Below, piece after piece: positions 8,037 through 16,050 of a stretch of DNA of 64,000 nt. The translations under genes and the position numbers were made by a program. The notes below the pieces were generated by a model, which was not told the origin of the DNA, did no database searches, and saw only the letters and a list, made by a program, of their open reading frames with translations. Origin of the DNA: JBOGVZ01 sp050692985. GTDB lineage: Bacteria; Actinomycetota; UBA4738; CALAEC01. Every line of letters begins with the position of its first letter. The stretch's first letter is position 1. The DNA lies in contig JBOGVZ010000085.1 in NCBI GenBank assembly GCA_050692985.1, positions 156,954 to 220,953 on the forward strand. The letters are read 5' to 3'.

Positions 8037-8252
8037 CTAGTCCCTGCGCCGGCCGACCAGGGGCTCGGTGTGGCACGAGCAGGACCGATCGGAACACCCC
8101 TCGTCCCAGGCCCGCCCCGGTTCCCACACGATGGCCGGGTCGTCGGCGGCGTGGTGCTGCCTGCATCCGCACCGGGGGCACGACGCCGGCACCAGGTCGT
8201 GCCAGTCGCTCTCTTCGTCCCGCCGTCGCTCCGGCAGGTCCGGGCCGCTCAC
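8037..8252 (-). CDS. Small cysteine-rich (zinc-ribbon-like) protein
   Basis: A 71-residue protein with a CPRCGC knuckle at about residues 25-30 and a second cysteine/histidine cluster CSDRSCSCH near residues 53-61, a spacing suited to one zinc site. The protein is otherwise polar and has no membrane segment. The start is GTG. It converges on the beta-propeller gene with three bases between the two stops. I do not recognise a named family; a nucleic-acid-binding or redox role is possible. Confidence 0.55.
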   Translation of the reverse strand: MSGPDLPERRRDEESDWHDLVPASCPRCGCRQHHAADDPAIVWEPGRAWDEGCSDRSCSCHTEPLVGRRRD

Positions 8253-8327
8253 GGGCGGAACGCTACCACCCCGGCCCCGGCGCCTCAGGGGGTGGCCGAC
8301 GACGACAGGAGTCCCCGCTTTCCGTCG

Positions 8328-9134
8328 CTACCCGGTGGCCAGGCGGGCCACCAGGTCGCGTTCCTCGGGACCGAGCCAGGGCGGGTCCCCCGCCGCGGCG
8401 TTCTCGGCCATGTGCTCGGCGCTGGAGGTGGCCGGGATGGCCACGTGGCACCGCCGCTCCGACAGGATCCACTTGAGCAGGGCCTGGGTCCACGTCCGGA
8501 CGCCGAAGGGCTCGAGCGGCGCGAGATCCCGGGAGCCGGGTGGGCGGCGCAGGAGGCCCCGTTCGGCGAACGGACGCATGACGACCACACCGATGCCCAG
8601 GTCCTCCGCCAGGGGCAGGATCCGGTCCTCCACCGTCCGCTCCACGGGGTTGTAGGGGACCTGGATCGCCTGGATCCGCCCCGTGCGCATGACCTCGGCC
8701 AGCTCATCGAAGGCCGAGGCGCTGTAGTGGGTGGCGCCGACGGCCGTCACCGGGCCCTCGTGGCGGAGGCCCTCCAGCATCGGCAGGTGCTCCCGCCAGG
8801 CCACCAGGTTGTGGACCTGGTACAGCTCAACCCGGCCGCCGAACAGGCCCATGGCCCGCTCGACCTGGGCCCGGCCCTCCTCGGCTCCGCGAGCCCACAC
8901 CTTGGTGGCCACGGTGACCTCGTCCCGCCGGGCGACGATGGCCGCGCCCAGGACCCGCTCGGCCTCCCCGTACATGGGCGAGGAGTCCACGAATGTGGCC
9001 CCCCCATCGAGGGCCCGGGCGGCCACGTCGTGGGCCGTGGTCTCCCGGGCGCCCCGCACGTCGAACGTGTTCCACGTGCCCATCCCCACCACCGGAACGT
9101 CGAGCCCGGAGCGTCCCATCGCTCGGATCTCCAT
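8328..9134 (-). CDS. Aldo/keto reductase
   Basis: A 268-residue NADPH-type oxidoreductase of the aldo/keto reductase barrel. The catalytic tetrad is readable: Asp and Tyr in FVDSSPMYGEAERVLG, Lys in VTVATKVWARG and His in VELYQVHNL. The C-terminal cofactor segment CHVAIPATSSAEHMAENAAA is also present. I set the start at the ATG at 9134 because it begins MEIRAMGRSGLDVPVVGMGT, the usual N-terminus. A CACAAT element lies exactly 6 bases upstream, consistent with a leaderless message. It is transcribed divergently from the pyrophosphatase gene. The physiological carbonyl substrate is unknown. Confidence 0.92.
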   Translation of the reverse strand: MEIRAMGRSGLDVPVVGMGTWNTFDVRGARETTAHDVAARALDGGATFVDSSPMYGEAERVLGAAIVARRDEVTVATKVWARGAEEGRAQVERAMGLFGGRVELYQVHNLVAWREHLPMLEGLRHEGPVTAVGATHYSASAFDELAEVMRTGRIQAIQVPYNPVERTVEDRILPLAEDLGIGVVVMRPFAERGLLRRPPGSRDLAPLEPFGVRTWTQALLKWILSERRCHVAIPATSSAEHMAENAAAGDPPWLGPEERDLVARLATG

Positions 9135-9140
9135 GGCCCC

Positions 9141-9168
9141 ATTGTGGCCCGGAGGACGCCGGTAGACT
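9141..9168. promoter_or_regulatory. Overlapping divergent promoters, aldo/keto reductase and pyrophosphatase
   Basis: Only 40 bases separate the two start codons. The minus-strand -10 CACAAT (9146-9141) is 6 bases from the reductase ATG. The plus-strand -10 TAGACT (9163-9168) is 6 bases from the pyrophosphatase GTG. A TTGTGG that could serve as the plus-strand -35 (9142-9147, spacing 15) lies directly on the opposite -10, so the two promoters should exclude one another. Confidence 0.5.
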
Positions 9169-9174
9169 GCCGCT

Positions 9175-9663
9175 GTGGCCGCCGAGACCGTGGTCGTGGT
9201 CGTGGAGATCCCCGCCGGCTCACGCAACAAGTACGAGTGGGACCCGCAAACGGGCCACATGTTCCTCGACCGAACGTTGTTCACGTCGACGCGCTACCCG
9301 GCCGACTACGGCTTCATCGAGGGCACGCTGGGCGAGGACGGCGACCCCCTGGACGCGCTGGTGTTCGTGCACGAGCCCACGTTCTCGGGGTGCCGGATCC
9401 GGGCACGCCCCGTCGGGCTGTTCCGGATGTGGGACGAGAAGGGCGCCGACGAGAAGATCCTGTGCGTCCCGCTCCAGGACCCGGTGTGGTCCCAAGTCAA
9501 GGAGCTGGGCGACCTCCAGCCGAACCTGCGGAACGAGATCGAGCACTTCTTCGCCGTGTACAAGGACCTGGAGGGGAAGCCGACCGGGACCGAAGGGTTC
9601 GAGGACCTGGCCTCGGCCCTGGAGGTCATCGAGGCGGCCCGGGCCCGGGCCACCCGGGCGTAG
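9175..9663 (+). CDS. ppa: Inorganic pyrophosphatase
   Basis: Soluble family I pyrophosphatase that hydrolyses PPi to phosphate and so drives biosynthetic reactions. At 162 residues it has the usual prokaryotic length. Active-site features include EIPAGSRNKYEWD, the metal-binding block EDGDPLDALVF (DxxPxD type), the following DEKGADEKILCVP and the C-terminal KDLEGKP. The GTG start is favoured by the TAGACT -10 element exactly 6 bases upstream, implying a leaderless transcript. It stands alone on the plus strand; the next genes converge toward it from the minus strand. Confidence 0.96.
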   Translation: MAAETVVVVVEIPAGSRNKYEWDPQTGHMFLDRTLFTSTRYPADYGFIEGTLGEDGDPLDALVFVHEPTFSGCRIRARPVGLFRMWDEKGADEKILCVPLQDPVWSQVKELGDLQPNLRNEIEHFFAVYKDLEGKPTGTEGFEDLASALEVIEAARARATRA

Positions 9664-9672
9664 GAGCGCTCG

Positions 9673-9924
9673 CTAGCCTTCGGGTGGAGCCTCGCCCAGG
9701 AGCACCTGCCGCCGCTCGGCGAACTCCTTCCGGGAGATCTCGCCGCGAGCGTACCGCTCCTCGAGGACCCGCAGCGCGGAGGGCGAACGCCCCCCTCCGC
9801 CGACCGGCCGGCTCCGGACGAAGCTGGCGATGATCACCACCACCAGGACCCAGAAGGCCACCGACAGGAGCCCGGCCACCACCCCCCACCCCGGGCCGAA
9901 CCAGAACCCCTCATGGGCGATCAC
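9673..9924 (-). CDS. Single-pass membrane protein with SHOCT tail
   Basis: An 83-residue protein with one strong hydrophobic helix (residues 13-37), then a glycine-rich linker and a C-terminal SHOCT-like motif LEERYARGEISRKEFAER. SHOCT motifs are short helical hairpins often found at the ends of membrane proteins and thought to mediate oligomerisation. The GTG start overlaps the stop of the upstream PspC-domain gene by four bases (GTGA), so the pair is translated together. The same kind of motif ends the partner protein, suggesting the two interact. Confidence 0.8.
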   Translation of the reverse strand: MIAHEGFWFGPGWGVVAGLLSVAFWVLVVVIIASFVRSRPVGGGGRSPSALRVLEERYARGEISRKEFAERRQVLLGEAPPEG

Positions 9925-10208
9925 GGAGCACCTCCCAGGTCGCCACGGATGCGCTCCAGCTCCTCGGCGTTGATCTCACCCCGGGCGAAGCGCTCCTCGG
10001 CGATCCGGATCGCCGGCGTCGTGCCCGGGCCCGTCGGGAGCACGATCCACAGGATCACGTAGGCCAGGATCCCCCACCCCATCAGGATGGCGACGACCCA
10101 CGCGACCCGGATGAGGGTGGGGTCGATCCCCAGGTACTGGGCCATCCCTCCGGCCACCCCGGCGACGACCCGGTCGTTCTCGGATCTGGTGAGCTGTCCG
10201 GTCGGCAT
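9921..10208 (-). CDS. PspC-domain membrane protein with SHOCT tail
   Basis: A 95-residue protein. Residues 1-65 form a PspC domain, recognised by LTRSENDRVVAGVAGGMAQY, the aromatic turn LGIDPTLIRVAWV and a membrane helix ILMGWGILAYVILWIVLP. The C-terminus has a SHOCT-like motif (AEERFARGEINAEELERI). PspC proteins are linked to envelope-stress sensing in other bacteria. The ATG at 10208 was chosen because a strong AGGGGAAGAG ribosome site precedes it and the upstream extension looks non-coding. It is the first gene of a coupled two-gene unit. Confidence 0.85.
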   Translation of the reverse strand: MPTGQLTRSENDRVVAGVAGGMAQYLGIDPTLIRVAWVVAILMGWGILAYVILWIVLPTGPGTTPAIRIAEERFARGEINAEELERIRGDLGGAP

Positions 10209-10346
10209 GTCTCTTCCCCTCCACCCTACCGCCGCCGGCATCCGGAACGGGCCTGGCGTACCGCCGTGGCCATGCGCTCCCTGCGACCTGAACGGGGCCC
10301 CTCCGCCGGATATCATCGGCTCAACATCTGTCGGGAGGAGCCGAAG

Positions 10347-10760
10347 ATGGCGCGAGCCAAGCAGGTCATCTCCATCCTCGTCGGGCTGCTATTCGGCGTG
10401 CTCGGCGGGATCGCCCTGGCCCGGACCGGCGTGGGGGACCTTCGCAACCACGCCACCGCGCTGGGCCTGGACCACACCACGCTGCTGGCCTACATCGAGA
10501 TCGGCTACGGCGTGCTGATGCTGCTGGTGGGAGGGCTCTATCCCACCGAGCGGACCGGCGTGATCCTCCTGGGCACGCTGGCACTTGGGTTCGGGATCGT
10601 GGTCGTGGCGGCGCACCAGCAGCTGCACGACTTCCTGGGCGTCCACCAGGCCAACGGCGTGCTGTACATCGTGGCCGGCGCGGTGGCCCTCCTGGCAGCG
10701 CTGATCCCCACGGGAGAGCCGACGGCGTCCCCGGCCGGGACCGAGCCCCCAGGGTTGTAG
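10347..10760 (+). CDS. Four-helix membrane protein, hypothetical
   Basis: A 137-residue integral membrane protein with about four hydrophobic segments (near residues 8-25, 48-63, 69-89 and 100-122) and a polar C-terminal tail. The ATG at 10347 follows a clear GGGAGGAG ribosome site by 6 bases. The reading frame extends upstream but without a comparable site. Its histidine-bearing loop (AAHQQLHDFLGVH) is noticeable, but I do not recognise a family and propose no function. It converges on the glutamate dehydrogenase gene with three bases between stops. Confidence 0.75.
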   Translation: MARAKQVISILVGLLFGVLGGIALARTGVGDLRNHATALGLDHTTLLAYIEIGYGVLMLLVGGLYPTERTGVILLGTLALGFGIVVVAAHQQLHDFLGVHQANGVLYIVAGAVALLAALIPTGEPTASPAGTEPPGL

Positions 10761-10763
10761 CGG

Positions 10764-12065
10764 CTACACGTAGCCGCGGAGCCGGGCCGCAGTGGTCACC
10801 CGCTCCACAGCGATGGCGAACGCCGCCAGCCGGAGCGAGATGCCGTCCACGGTGGCCCGGGAGTGCACGTTCTTCCAGGCCCGGGACATCTTCTTCCGCA
10901 GCTCGGCGTTGACCTGGTCCTCCTCCCACCGGAACTGCTGGATGTTCTGGACCCACTCGAAGTACGACACCGTGACGCCGCCGGCGTTCACCAGGATGTC
11001 CGGGAGGACCACCGCCCCCCGATCCTGGAGGATCGCGTCCGCGGCCGGGGTCACCGGGTGGTTGGCGGCCTCGACCACCGTGCGGGCCTCGATCCGCTCC
11101 GCGTTGCCCTCGTTGATCACCCGGTCCAGGGCCGCGGGGATCAGGACGTCCACGTCGAGCTCCAGGAGGTCCTCGTTCCCGATCGGCTCGGTCCCCGGAG
11201 CTCCCACCACCGACCCCGTCTCCGCGGTGTGGTCCACCAGCGACTGGACGGCCAGGCCGTCTCCCCGGTGGACCCCACCGCGGACGTCGGAGACGGCCAC
11301 CACCCGGCAGCCGGTCTCCCCGATCAGCCGGGCCGCCCAGGACCCCACGTTGCCGAATCCCTGGACGGCCACGGTGGCGCCATCGAGGTCGAGGCGCAGA
11401 TCGCCCGAGGCCTCTTGCAGGCAATACACCACCCCGCGGCCGGTGGCGGCGTCCCGCCCATAGGACCCCCCGAGGTCGACGGGCTTGCCGGTGACGATGG
11501 CCGGCGTGTACCCGTACCGGGCCGAGTAGGCGTCCATCATCCAGGCCATCGTCTGGGCGTCGGTGCCCATGTCGGGGGCGGGAACGTCCCGGTTCACGCC
11601 GAGCACGTAGGAGATCATCCCCGTGTATCGCCGGGTCAGGCGCTCCTTCTCGCCCGGGCTCATCACGGAGGGATCGCAGGCGACGCCGCCCTTGGCCCCG
11701 CCGTAGGGCACGTCCAGGACGGCGTTCTTCCACGTCATCAGGGCCGCCAGCGCCCGCACCTCGTCGAGCTCGGCATCGGGATGGAACCGGATCCCGCCCT
11801 TGTACGGCCCCCGCGCTCCGTTGTGCTGGATCCGGTACCCCGTGAACACCTCGAGCCTGCCGTCGTCCATGCGGACGGGGACCTGGACCCGCAGCTCCCG
11901 GTACGAGGTCCGGAGGACGTCCCGCATCTCCTCAGACAGTCCCACGTGGTCGGCCGCCCGGTCGAAGAACAGGTTGACGGCCTGGTGGGGGTTCATGTCC
12001 CGGTCGGCGGGGGTCGCCGGGGCGGTGGTGGCACCCGGCACCACCCTGGTCCGCTGCTTCGCCAC
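10764..12065 (-). CDS. gdhA: Glutamate dehydrogenase (Glu/Leu/Phe/Val family)
   Basis: A 433-residue cytoplasmic enzyme that interconverts glutamate and 2-oxoglutarate plus ammonia. The substrate-binding block GYRIQHNGARGPYKGGIRFH, the catalytic lysine region DVPYGGAKGG, and the conserved PAPDMGTDAQTMAWMMD are all present. The NAD(P)-binding Rossmann motif VAVQGFGNVGSWAA follows near residues 227-240. Length matches the bacterial dimerising/hexameric small-subunit type. A branched-chain or phenylalanine dehydrogenase is less likely at this length. It stands alone between converging and co-directional neighbours. Confidence 0.93.
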   Translation of the reverse strand: MAKQRTRVVPGATTAPATPADRDMNPHQAVNLFFDRAADHVGLSEEMRDVLRTSYRELRVQVPVRMDDGRLEVFTGYRIQHNGARGPYKGGIRFHPDAELDEVRALAALMTWKNAVLDVPYGGAKGGVACDPSVMSPGEKERLTRRYTGMISYVLGVNRDVPAPDMGTDAQTMAWMMDAYSARYGYTPAIVTGKPVDLGGSYGRDAATGRGVVYCLQEASGDLRLDLDGATVAVQGFGNVGSWAARLIGETGCRVVAVSDVRGGVHRGDGLAVQSLVDHTAETGSVVGAPGTEPIGNEDLLELDVDVLIPAALDRVINEGNAERIEARTVVEAANHPVTPAADAILQDRGAVVLPDILVNAGGVTVSYFEWVQNIQQFRWEEDQVNAELRKKMSRAWKNVHSRATVDGISLRLAAFAIAVERVTTAARLRGYV

Positions 12066-12095
12066 GGGGATGGCCTCCCTGGTAGGGGCCTCAGC

Positions 12096-12452
12096 CTACC
12101 GTGGGGAGCGGGCCACGCGCACCCGCCGGGCCAGCGCCCGGACAGCCACGAACGCCCCGACGGCGATGGCGGCGCCCACGATCGCGGCGGCCAGGCCGAT
12201 CCACCCGTTCCGTGACGCGAACTCGAACGGATGGCCCACCCTCTCCTCGACGAACCTGATGGCCCACAGCACGACCCGGACCGGCAGCAGCACCACCGTG
12301 CCGAGCGGGCTCACCACGAACGACCGGTGGACGGTGAACGGGGTGTGTCCCCACAGGGCGGCGTAGCCGACCAGGCCCCACAACGCGCCGGCCACGGACA
12401 CGGCCACGACCGGCCGCCTCGCTGCCCACTCCGCGGTTGCGCTCCGGGCCAC
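12096..12452 (-). CDS. Small membrane protein, hypothetical
   Basis: A 118-residue protein with hydrophobic segments near residues 14-34, 46-68 and 85-107 and a basic C-terminus (ALARRVRVARSPR). No family is recognised. The GTG start is supported by a TACACC -10 element exactly 6 bases upstream, the leaderless arrangement used by many genes here. It sits 30 bases upstream of glutamate dehydrogenase on the same strand, but that gene probably has its own start signals. Confidence 0.7.
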   Translation of the reverse strand: MARSATAEWAARRPVVAVSVAGALWGLVGYAALWGHTPFTVHRSFVVSPLGTVVLLPVRVVLWAIRFVEERVGHPFEFASRNGWIGLAAAIVGAAIAVGAFVAVRALARRVRVARSPR

Positions 12453-12458
12453 CGACCC

Positions 12459-12464
12459 GGTGTA
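12459..12464 (-). promoter_or_regulatory. Leaderless -10 element for the 118-residue membrane protein gene
   Basis: TACACC read on the minus strand, followed by exactly 6 bases and then the GTG at 12452. No convincing -35 is seen. Confidence 0.4.
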
Positions 12465-12498
12465 GCACAGCTCACGTGGCCGGCGACACCCCGCCCGG

Positions 12499-15288
12499 CT
12501 ACGCGGGGAGGAGGCGGACCGCCAACAGGGCCATGTCGTCCCTGGGCGGCTCGGTGGTGAAGGCCTCGACGGCGCGTTCGATCCGCTGGACCATGGACTC
12601 CGCGTCGAGTGACACGCAGCGCTGGATCACCCGGGCCAGCCGCTCCTCTCCGAAGAGCTTCCCGTCGGCCCGCTGGTCCGTCACGCCGTCGGTGTACAGG
12701 ACCAGGGCATCGCCGGGCTTCAGGGTGACCGACCGGGGCGGCGTGTCCATGGATGGCAGGACTCCGACCAGCGTCCCGGGGGCGCCCGCGCGATCGAGGC
12801 CTCCGCCCGCCCGCAGGACGAACGGAGGGGGGTGGCCGCCGCACACCAATGTGAGGTTCCCGCTGCCCCGGCGAACCTTCAGCGTGCCGACGACGGCCGT
12901 GCAGAACCCGGCGTCCGACCGGTCCCGGCGGATGACCTCGTTCAGCGTCGCCAGGACGTCGGCCGGTCCCAGGCCTCGCATGGCCGTAGCCCGGATCGTG
13001 TGCCGGGCCAGGCCGGTCAGGGCGGCGGCGGTCACCCCCTTGCCGCATACATCCCCGATGACCAGCGTCCATTCGTCCTCGGCCGTCTGGAACACGTCGT
13101 AGAAGTCGCCCCCGATGTCGTCCCCGGCCGCCGCCGGACGGTAGCTGGCGGCCAGCTCCACCCCGGGTAGCTCCGGGAGGTCCGGGGGCAGGAGGCTCTG
13201 CTGGAGGGTGCGGGCCACCGTGGCCCGCTCCTCGTACAGCCGGGCGTTGTCCACCGCCACGGCGGCCCGGCCCGCCACCTCCTCGGCCAACCGCAGGTCC
13301 TGTCGCCCGAAGGTGCGCCCGGACTCGGCCGACACCAGGGTCATCGCACCCAGGACCCGGCCACGGGCGGCCAGCGGAACGATCATCACCGAGCCCAGCC
13401 GGAGCTCCCGGAGCAGGGACAGGTGCTCCTCGTCCCGGGCGGTCGCCTCCAGGATCTCGGGGGCGATCTGCGAGTAGAGCTCCGACCGGCCGGTCCGGAG
13501 CACGTGGGCCACGCCTCCGGGACCGTCGGGATCGGGGGGATAGCGGCGGCGCAGCCGCCGAGCCAACCGCACCTTGCTGGGGTCGCTATGGGCCACCGCC
13601 ACCAGCTCGATCGCCCCGTCCTCGTCGACGATGTCCACGGCGCACCAGTCGGCCAGGCGTGGAACCGTGAGGCGGGCCATCTTCCCCAGGGTGCGGCGGT
13701 AGTTCAGTGAGGAGGACAGGGACCGGCTGACCTCCGCCAGGTACGCCAGGCGCTCGTTGGCCCGCTCCGCCCGCCGGTACAGCCGCGCGTTGTCCACGGC
13801 GACCGCCGCTCGGGCCGCGACCTCCTCGGCCAGCGCCAGGTCCGCGCGACCGAACCGCCGTCCGGATTCCGCGGACACGAACGAGATGGCCCCGAACGTC
13901 CGTCCCCGGGCCGTGAGCGGCACGCACATCCACGAACGGATCCCCAGGGGCTCCAGGAACCGGGCCTGGGCCTCCGGGTCCACGACGTCCGCGGACATCA
14001 ACGCCGCGTCCGCCTCGGTCCGCAGCTCGGACCTCCCGGTTCGCAGGACCTTGGGGACCCCCTCGGGGGCATCGGGGTTCATGGGGAACCGTTCCCGCAG
14101 CCGCCGGGCCAGCCGCCGGCGGATGGCCCGGGTCTGGCGGACGGCCACCCGCCGGATCGAGCCGTCGTCGTCCTGGACGTACACCAGGCACACGTCGGCC
14201 AGCCGAGGGATGGCCTGCGCCGCCAGCTCGCCCAGGGTCCGCTCGTAGTCGAGCGACCGGTTGATCACGTCGCCCACCCGGACCAGGAACGCCCGGTCTT
14301 CCTCGGCCTGCTGCCGGCCGATGAGCTGGCCGACCTGGGCGCCGACCGCGGCGGTCATGTCCAGGATGTCCTGGTCCGGCTCCCGCACCTCGGTGGAGAA
14401 GAACTCCATGATCCCCACGACCTCCCCACCGCGAACGATCGGGAACCCGAACGCTCCATGCAGGCCGTCCTCGGCGGCCGCCGGGGCGCGCGGGAAGTTC
14501 GGGTCCGTCTGCACGTCGCGGATCCAGGCGGGGCGGCAGCTCTGCCATACCCGCCCGGGGAGGCCGATGCCCGGCCGGAACTCGAAGGCCCTGCTGACCT
14601 CCAGGAAGTGACCGGCCCGGACCCCCGGGTCCTGCCACGACTCCACGAAGCGGAGGAGCCCCGCCGTCTCGTCAGCCCGCCACAGGATGCCCACGTCCCA
14701 GTCAAGGCTCCGGGACACCGCCCGCATGATCGCCGGGCCCGCCTCGGGGAGCGAGGACGCCTCCGCCAGCACCCTGGAGACCTCGAACTGGGCCCGCAGC
14801 CGGAGCTCGGCCCGCTTCTGCTCGGTGACGTCGCGGAAGATGTTGACGGCGAAGGCGACCTCCCCCTGCGAGCCGGGGATCGGGAAGGCCGTGGTCGATC
14901 GCCACAGCTCCTCGCCACCACGGGTGTCGCGCACCCGGAGGAGGAGCTCGCCCGGTTCCTCCCCCCGGAGGGCCCGCCTGCCGGGCAGCTGCTCCAGCGA
15001 GACAGCCTCCCCGAACGCATCGCGGAACTCGAAGCGGTGGACGACGTCCTCCAGGGGGACGGCCATCAGCTCCCGGGGCGAGTCGAACCCCAGCAGCTCC
15101 GCGGCGGCTGGGTTCGCGTAGACGAGATCGCCGGCCGGATCCTGGATCGTGATCGCATCGGGAACTCCCCCGAGGATCACATCCGGATCGAAGCCCAGGA
15201 CAGCGGACAGGTCCGCCGAGTTGCGGGTGTCCATCTCCCTCCCCTGGCGATTGAGGATCGCCCGCCTCAGCATATCGAGGTCGCCCAT
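12499..15288 (-). CDS. PAS-GAF-GAF-GAF-SpoIIE phosphatase (RsbU/P-like)
   Basis: A 929-residue multidomain signalling protein. A PAS domain occupies about residues 35-155. A first GAF lies at about 165-315. Two further GAF domains, near 330-505 and 515-690, are similar enough to be a tandem duplication (shared VLRTGRSEL and AAVAVDNARLY). The PP2C/SpoIIE phosphatase domain spans about 705-929, with metal-binding GDDIGGDFYDVF, VIGDVCGKGVTAA, LYTDGVTDQR and PRDDMALLAVRL. Such proteins usually dephosphorylate an anti-sigma antagonist to switch on a stress sigma factor; no antagonist pair is encoded adjacent. A better ribosome site (GGGGAGGG) precedes the internal ATG at 15234, so translation may start there. 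Confidence 0.9.
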   Translation of the reverse strand: MGDLDMLRRAILNRQGREMDTRNSADLSAVLGFDPDVILGGVPDAITIQDPAGDLVYANPAAAELLGFDSPRELMAVPLEDVVHRFEFRDAFGEAVSLEQLPGRRALRGEEPGELLLRVRDTRGGEELWRSTTAFPIPGSQGEVAFAVNIFRDVTEQKRAELRLRAQFEVSRVLAEASSLPEAGPAIMRAVSRSLDWDVGILWRADETAGLLRFVESWQDPGVRAGHFLEVSRAFEFRPGIGLPGRVWQSCRPAWIRDVQTDPNFPRAPAAAEDGLHGAFGFPIVRGGEVVGIMEFFSTEVREPDQDILDMTAAVGAQVGQLIGRQQAEEDRAFLVRVGDVINRSLDYERTLGELAAQAIPRLADVCLVYVQDDDGSIRRVAVRQTRAIRRRLARRLRERFPMNPDAPEGVPKVLRTGRSELRTEADAALMSADVVDPEAQARFLEPLGIRSWMCVPLTARGRTFGAISFVSAESGRRFGRADLALAEEVAARAAVAVDNARLYRRAERANERLAYLAEVSRSLSSSLNYRRTLGKMARLTVPRLADWCAVDIVDEDGAIELVAVAHSDPSKVRLARRLRRRYPPDPDGPGGVAHVLRTGRSELYSQIAPEILEATARDEEHLSLLRELRLGSVMIVPLAARGRVLGAMTLVSAESGRTFGRQDLRLAEEVAGRAAVAVDNARLYEERATVARTLQQSLLPPDLPELPGVELAASYRPAAAGDDIGGDFYDVFQTAEDEWTLVIGDVCGKGVTAAALTGLARHTIRATAMRGLGPADVLATLNEVIRRDRSDAGFCTAVVGTLKVRRGSGNLTLVCGGHPPPFVLRAGGGLDRAGAPGTLVGVLPSMDTPPRSVTLKPGDALVLYTDGVTDQRADGKLFGEERLARVIQRCVSLDAESMVQRIERAVEAFTTEPPRDDMALLAVRLLPA

Positions 15289-15383
15289 CGTCCGCGGAGC
15301 CGGGCGCTCGGGGCGAGCCTGCCGAGGCTGGCCTCTGTCGGAACGTCACACAGGCGGGCCGGTGGCCTACCGGCGCAGGCGGA

Positions 15384-16028
15384 TCACGCCCTGCCGAGCT
15401 CGACCGCCCCCTCCTCCGCGAGCCTGGCCAACAGGCGGCTCACGGTCTCTCGCGAGACGTGGAGAACTCCGGCGAGCTGGGTGTGGGTGATCCTGATCCG
15501 CGCCAGCCCGTCCTCGGGGTCCCGGTCCCCGGCCAGCTCCTCGAGGAGCTGGCGAAGCGCCACCTCGGCGGGGGCCTGGGTGAGGATGGCGGCCCGGCGC
15601 ATCGTGCGGATCAGGCAGCTCCCCGAGCACCGGGCGATCCCCACCACGAGATGGGGATCGGACTCCGTGAGCCGGTCGATGGTCCGGCGGGTGATCTGGA
15701 GCAGGCGGGTGGGCTCCACGGCCCGGGCACCGAGCTGGTAGCGACGCTCCCCGAGGACCGCCTCGTCCCCGGCCGTGCACCCCTCGCCCACGACCTCGAT
15801 GGTCCGGTACAGCCGCCTCCCGGGAGGCTTGGCTCACAGCTCCATGCTTCCCTCGACCACCAGGAACAGCGAGTCGGCCTCCTCACCCTGCCGAAACAGC
15901 GTGGCCCACGGACGGCGGCTCACGGTCTTGCACTCCCCCTCGAGCTCGCGGAGCTGCTCGTCGGTCAGGAACCGCGACAGCTGGGTCCGTCGCAGGAGGG
16001 GGAAGCGGCCGTCGTCGTCCCCGGACAT
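15384..16028 (-). pseudogene. Crp/Fnr-family transcription regulator interrupted by in-frame TGA
   Basis: Read straight through, this is a roughly 215-codon Crp/Fnr regulator: a cyclic-nucleotide-binding beta-roll (LFRQGEEADSLFLVVEGSMEL, then RTIEVVGEGCTAGDEAVLG), a dimerisation helix, and a C-terminal winged helix with ITHTQLAGVLHVSRETVSR. A TGA at 15836-15834 lies in the same frame, between VEGSMEL and AKPPGRRLYRTIEVVGEG, in the middle of the beta-roll. No frame change is needed to rejoin the halves, so a nonsense mutation (for example TGG to TGA) or a base-call error explains it best. The downstream half has a possible GTG at 15791 and could be made alone as a DNA-binding fragment. The ATG at 16028 overlaps the 3' end of the preceding damaged gene. 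Confidence 0.8.
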
Positions 16029-16050
16029 CGTGCCCACCGTGCGCGTCCGC

